From Myxococcales bacterium (GTDB taxonomy: Bacteria > Myxococcota_A > Polyangia > Polyangiales > Polyangiaceae): a DNA stretch of 41,455 nt. The stretch's first letter is position 1. Every line of letters starts with the position of its first letter. Position numbers and translations under genes: made by a program. Under the pieces are notes generated by a model. It saw only the letters and a list, made by a program, of their open reading frames with translations. It was not told where the DNA came from and did no database searches. Positions 37,624-41,455 of the stretch are shown here, piece by piece. Where the stretch lies: positions 1-41,455 of the forward strand of contig JAAFHV010000053.1 of assembly GCA_013297655.1 (NCBI GenBank), given 5' to 3'.

Positions 37624-39156
37624 ATGACCGCTACTGCCGGCAAATATCGCCTTTTGGGCGAGCTCGGACGGGGCGGAATGGCGACCGTGTTCCTCGCCGC
37701 GGTCGAGGGGCCGAGCCGTTTCACGAAGCTCGTCGTCGTCAAGCAGCTCCACCAAGAGCTGTCGGCCGAGCTCGAGTTCCGCGAGATGTTCATGGACGAA
37801 GCCCGCCTCGCCGCGCGGCTCAGCCACCCGAACATCGTGCAGACGTTCGAGGTCATCGAGGGCGACGGCAAGTTCCTCCTCGTCATGGAATACCTCGAGG
37901 GCCAGCCGCTCTCGAACGTGCGCTCGCGCCTCGCGCGAAAGAAGCTCCTCGGCGTCCCCGAGCAAGTGCGCGTCATGGCCGACGTGCTCGAGGGCCTCCA
38001 CGCCGCGCACGAAGCCAAAGACTGGGACGGCACGCCCCTCTCGGTCGTTCACCGCGACGTGAGCCCCCACAACGTGTTCGTCACGTACGAGGGCCTCGTC
38101 AAAGTCGTCGACTTCGGCGTCGCCAAGGCGAGCACCTCGTCGCAGCGCACGCAGACGGGCGTCATCAAGGGCAAAATCTCGTACATGGCCCCCGAGCAGG
38201 CGCTCGGTAAAAAGTGCGATCGCCGCGCCGACGTGTTCGCGGTGGGCATCATGCTTTGGGAAGCGATCGCCGAGCGACGGATCTGGAAAGACATTCCGGA
38301 CCCCGGGATCATGCACTACCTGATCTCGGATCAGGTCCCGAAGCTCGCGGAGCACGCGCCAGATGCGCACCCGATGCTCATCGAGATCTGCAATCGCGCG
38401 CTCGCCGTGAACCCGGAAGAGCGCTTCGCGAGCGCCGCCGAGATGCGAGCCGCGCTCGATCGTTACATGGCCACGCTCCCGAGCCGCCCCGAGGCGCGCA
38501 CCTTCGGAGCCACGATCTCCGAGAATTTCACGGAAGAACGCGCAAAGATCCGCGCTGTCATCGAGCGCCAGCTCACCCAGGGGCCGCTCCTCGCGACGGG
38601 CGAAATTGCGTCGATGGGCCTGCCCCAGCTCCCGAAGACCGAGCTCTCCGGAGCGAGCGGCGCACAAAACCTCACCGCCGCGGCCACCCCCGCCGCACGC
38701 AACGCGAGCTTCCCCCCCGATGCCCCCGGCACCGGCATGACGGGCATGACGGGCCTCTCCATGAGCTCCGCGGTGCACCCGGCCCCGGAGCAAAAGAGCG
38801 CCCGAAACACGCCGCTCGTGGTCTCGATCTCGGCCGCCGCGCTCGGGCTCCTCACCCTCGCCGCGGTGCTCGTTTGGCGAACGATGCCCGCTCCGTCCGC
38901 TGCGAGCACCGAGCCGCCTCCCAGCGCGAAGACCACCGCCGTCGACACGCCGTCCACGACCGCACCGGCGACGGGTGAGCCCGCTCTGTCGGCACCGTCC
39001 GCGTCGCAGAGCGCACAGCCGACGCCGAGCGCGTCGAACGCGAACGCGAACGTGAACGGGAAGGGGCCGAAGGGGCCTGCCCACGTGAAGCCCCCGCCGA
39101 GCGCCACGACCCCGGCGACCACCACGAAGCCGCCGGACATCATCCTGAATCGCTGA
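37624..39156 (+). CDS. Membrane Ser/Thr protein kinase
   Basis: 510 aa. The kinase domain (about 7-283) is complete: Gly-rich loop GRGGMATV (15-22), Lys at 40 (VVVK), Glu at 59, catalytic HRDVSPHN at 143-150, DFGVAK at 163-168 and APEQ at 189-192. HRDVSPHN is characteristic of myxobacterial kinases. A helical segment, then a TM at about 398-419, leads to a Pro/Ser/Thr-rich C-terminal tail outside the membrane without a recognised sensor domain. It presumably phosphorylates Ser/Thr on regulators; the target is unknown. The next gene is a receptor with TPR and PEGA domains, 58 bp on. Confidence 0.93.
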   Translation: MTATAGKYRLLGELGRGGMATVFLAAVEGPSRFTKLVVVKQLHQELSAELEFREMFMDEARLAARLSHPNIVQTFEVIEGDGKFLLVMEYLEGQPLSNVRSRLARKKLLGVPEQVRVMADVLEGLHAAHEAKDWDGTPLSVVHRDVSPHNVFVTYEGLVKVVDFGVAKASTSSQRTQTGVIKGKISYMAPEQALGKKCDRRADVFAVGIMLWEAIAERRIWKDIPDPGIMHYLISDQVPKLAEHAPDAHPMLIEICNRALAVNPEERFASAAEMRAALDRYMATLPSRPEARTFGATISENFTEERAKIRAVIERQLTQGPLLATGEIASMGLPQLPKTELSGASGAQNLTAAATPAARNASFPPDAPGTGMTGMTGLSMSSAVHPAPEQKSARNTPLVVSISAAALGLLTLAAVLVWRTMPAPSAASTEPPPSAKTTAVDTPSTTAPATGEPALSAPSASQSAQPTPSASNANANVNGKGPKGPAHVKPPPSATTPATTTKPPDIILNR

Positions 39157-39214
39157 TCGCGGGGCGAGGGATTTCCTCGGTCTTTCGCGCGATTGTGCGT
39201 AACGTAGGCGCCGC

Positions 39215-41455
39215 ATGGCAGAGGTCTCGCGCGCGCGTCGTTTGGGCATCACCGGGCTCCTCTTCGCTTCGTTGGCGTTCGCAGGAACGTCACGCGCGGA
39301 CGACGTGGCCGACGAAGCCGATCTCCAGTTTCGTCTCGCAGCCAAGCGCTACGAGGCGAACGATTTCCAAGGTGCGCTCGAGCACTTCCTCGCGTCGAAC
39401 CGGCTCGTTCCGAACAAGAACGTGCTCTTCAACATCGCGCGAACGTACGAGCAACTGAAGCAGCCCGCCGACGCGTACCGCTATTACACGCGCGCGCTCG
39501 AGGGCGAGCCCGACGGCGCGACCCAACGAAAAATCTCGGAGGCCATCGCGCGAATCAAGCCCTCCGTCGCGGTGGTGCGTGTCACGTCGAATCCGCCCGG
39601 CGCCACCGTCTACATCGACCGGAAGGACCTCGGCTCGCGCGGGCAAACTCCGCTCGTCATCGCGCTACCGGCTGGAAAGTACACGTTTCTCGCGGAGCTC
39701 CCGGGCCACGAAGCCGCGAAGATAGAAGGGGCCGACGTTCGCCTCGGCGCGGAGACCGACGTGAACGTGCCACTCCGCCCGCTCTTCGGCACCCTCGCTG
39801 TCGGCGGCGACGTGGGCGCAGAGGTGCGCGACGCGGCCGATCAGAAGCTCGTTTGCACGATCCCGTGCGTCGTGAAGGTGCCCGTCGGCAAGCGCGCGTT
39901 CGTGGTGTCGAAGACCGGCTTCGAGTCGACCGAGATCGTCGTCGATGTCGCCGCGAACGCGACCGTCTCGATCAAGCCGCGCCTCGACGCCGTGTTCGGC
40001 ACGCTCCTCGTCTCCTCCGACGTCCGCGAGGCGCTCGTGACCGTCGACGGGAAGGCGCAAGGGTACACCCCTGCGGTGCTGACGGTGCCTGTCGGAAGCC
40101 ACGACGTGCGCGTGACGAAGGCGGGCTACGAGCCCGTGGTACGCAGCGTCGCGGTCCGCAAAGCTTCACAATCTCCAGTCGAAGTCGAGCTCGTGCAATC
40201 GAACGAGGTCGCCGCCGTTTCACGATCGCTCGAGTCCGCGGAGAGCGCGCCGGCGTCGGTCACGATCATCTCCGGGGCCGAGCTCCGGGCGATGGCGTAC
40301 CCCACGATCGCCGAGGCTGTGCGCGGCGTGCGCGGCATGTACCTGAGCGACGATCGCTCGTACGAAGTGGTCGGCGTGCGTGGGTTCTCGCGCCCTGGCG
40401 ACTACGGCAATCGCATCCTCGTCACGATCGACGGGCAGCCCACCAACGACAACTACGCCGGCTCGTCGCTCGTCGGCTTCGACGGTCGCGTCGACCTCGA
40501 CGACGTCGAGCGAATCGAGATCGTGCGCGGCCCCGGATCGGTGCTCTACGGCACCGGCGCGTTCTTCGGCGTCATCAACCTCGTCACCCGCAGCAGGCAA
40601 GCGCGCACCCACGCCGAGCTCGCGGGCGGCACCTCGCTCAACGGCGTCGGTCGCGCGCGCGCCACCGGCGTCGTGAGGCTCGGTGAGGACGCCGGCGCGT
40701 GGACGAGCGTCGCCATCGCGCGCGCCGCGGGGCGCGATTTCATGTTCCCCGAGTACCGCTCCGATCCGCGCTCGCCGAACCCCGAGCGCGACGCGAACGG
40801 TGTTCCTCTCACCGGCGACGTACGCAACGCCGATGGCTTCAGCGCGGGGACCGTCAACGGCCGCGCGTGGTGGAAGTTCGTCACCGTGCAGGGCTTCTTC
40901 ACCACCCGCGCCAAGTCGGTCCCCACCGGCGCTTTCGAGTCGTTTCCGGGCGATCCGCGCAGCAAGCTCCGCGACTCCCGCGGCTTCGTCGAGCTCCGTG
41001 TCGAGCCCAAAGTCGGATCGCGCGCCGAGAGCCTCACGCGTCTTCAAGCGAACCTCTACGACTTCTACGGCACCTACGCTTCCGCAGCGCCGGTCGGCCT
41101 CGCGACGGAGGTGTTCGCCGGTCGTTGGCTCGGCGCGGAGCAGCGTTTCGTCGTGAGCCCGGTCGATGGCCTGAAGCTCACCGTCGGCGCCGAGGTCGTC
41201 GGCCACGTGCGCGCGAAGCAGACCTCCGCCGACGACAGCGGCGTCTACGCCGATCGCAACGACCCTTACGTGAACGTCGCCGGGTACCTCGTCGGCGACG
41301 TGCTGCCCGCGCGCGGCGTGAAGATCTCCGCCGGAGCGCGCTTCGACTACTACTCGAACGTCACGACCGACCCGCTCGGCGCGACGAACCCACGCCTCGC
41401 GCTCATCTTCGACACGTGGAAAGGTGGGAAAATCAAGCTCCTCGGCGGTAAAGCG
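39215..41455 (+). CDS. TonB-dependent receptor with N-terminal TPR and PEGA domains, partial
   Basis: Reads 747 codons from ATG 39215 to the window edge with no stop. The signal peptide GITGLLFASLAFAGTSRA is followed by a TPR pair (about 32-115, FRLAAKRYEANDFQGALEHF and NIARTYEQLKQPADAYRYY). Three PEGA modules follow at about 120-335, each with a P-G-K/S turn (LPAGKYTFLAEL, VPVGKRAFVVS, VPVGSHDVRVTKAGY). Next come the plug (SVTIISGAELRAM, RILVTIDGQPTNDNY, VERIEIVRGPGSVLYGTGAF) and the start of the beta-barrel. Plug and barrel import a ligand energised by TonB/ExbBD. The PEGA modules occupy the place of the usual carboxypeptidase-like domain. No TonB box is obvious. Confidence 0.88.
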   Translation, partial: MAEVSRARRLGITGLLFASLAFAGTSRADDVADEADLQFRLAAKRYEANDFQGALEHFLASNRLVPNKNVLFNIARTYEQLKQPADAYRYYTRALEGEPDGATQRKISEAIARIKPSVAVVRVTSNPPGATVYIDRKDLGSRGQTPLVIALPAGKYTFLAELPGHEAAKIEGADVRLGAETDVNVPLRPLFGTLAVGGDVGAEVRDAADQKLVCTIPCVVKVPVGKRAFVVSKTGFESTEIVVDVAANATVSIKPRLDAVFGTLLVSSDVREALVTVDGKAQGYTPAVLTVPVGSHDVRVTKAGYEPVVRSVAVRKASQSPVEVELVQSNEVAAVSRSLESAESAPASVTIISGAELRAMAYPTIAEAVRGVRGMYLSDDRSYEVVGVRGFSRPGDYGNRILVTIDGQPTNDNYAGSSLVGFDGRVDLDDVERIEIVRGPGSVLYGTGAFFGVINLVTRSRQARTHAELAGGTSLNGVGRARATGVVRLGEDAGAWTSVAIARAAGRDFMFPEYRSDPRSPNPERDANGVPLTGDVRNADGFSAGTVNGRAWWKFVTVQGFFTTRAKSVPTGAFESFPGDPRSKLRDSRGFVELRVEPKVGSRAESLTRLQANLYDFYGTYASAAPVGLATEVFAGRWLGAEQRFVVSPVDGLKLTVGAEVVGHVRAKQTSADDSGVYADRNDPYVNVAGYLVGDVLPARGVKISAGARFDYYSNVTTDPLGATNPRLALIFDTWKGGKIKLLGGKA

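Overview
The window is 41.5 kb of high-GC DNA that reads like a chromosomal segment of a myxobacterium (Myxococcota), most like the Polyangiales/Labilithrix type. The supporting signs are HRDVSPHN-type Ser/Thr kinases, a DUF1592/DUF1588 plus DUF1552 gene pair, DUF6748-Kazal and PEGA proteins, many lipoproteins, a complete pilMNOPQ set, and numerous short tandem repeats between genes. This placement is inferred from gene content only. I saw no rRNA, tRNA, CRISPR array, transposase or phage gene.

Layout. 1-3.3 kb (minus strand): the N-terminal part of a prokaryotic Cys-loop-type ligand-gated ion channel, overlapped by 4 bp by a double-Cache/HAMP membrane sensor with no output domain, and upstream of both a carotenoid oxygenase. 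3.4-8 kb (plus): a DUF2202 ferritin-like protein, then a cytochrome c/DUF1592/DUF1588 protein coupled to a DUF1552 Tat protein through three tandem 22-codon mini-ORFs joined by ATGA overlaps. 8-14.6 kb: a DUF1398-MarR pair with a probable operator, a Kazal lipoprotein, a 53-bp repeat array, a twin-HTH LuxR-type regulator, two small envelope proteins and a LysM-DUF882 protein. 14.8-20.8 kb: pilM, pilN, pilO, pilP and pilQ, the type IVa pilus alignment subcomplex and its secretin. The pilQ 5' end is built from a dispersed repeat. 20.8-24.4 kb: repeat-rich spacers around an M1 aminopeptidase with HEAT repeats. 24.4-32 kb: general genes, namely a glycan-binding-type lipoprotein, a GST, a TetR-metallophosphatase pair, an enoyl-CoA hydratase, a lipoprotein, and a YdjM-like hydrolase fused to a transglutaminase-elicitor-like domain. 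32.5-37.6 kb: a Tad/Flp (type IVb pilus) gene block with three small Flp-like prepilins, a TadV/CpaA prepilin peptidase, TadE, TadG-like and TadE-like minor pseudopilins, and two unrecognised secreted or membrane proteins, one of them made of six CX3C pairs. 37.6-41.5 kb: a Ser/Thr kinase and a TPR-PEGA-TonB-dependent receptor cut by the window end.

How the parts fit. Two different type IV pilus systems lie about 12 kb apart: the IVa pilus core (PilMNOPQ) and a minimal Tad pilin/minor-pilin block. The Tad ATPase, platform and secretin genes are not in the window. Many adjacent genes overlap by ATGA or GTGA (sensor/channel, DUF1592/mini-ORFs/DUF1552, pilM/N, pilO/P, TetR/phosphatase, tadV/tadE/tadG, and the 330-aa/Cys-rich pair), so translational coupling is common here. 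The most unusual signals are the sensor-plus-ion-channel pair and a repeat family that places ribosome-binding sites and start codons at gene starts (about 6.5 kb and 18.2 kb) and also forms a free array at 24 kb.
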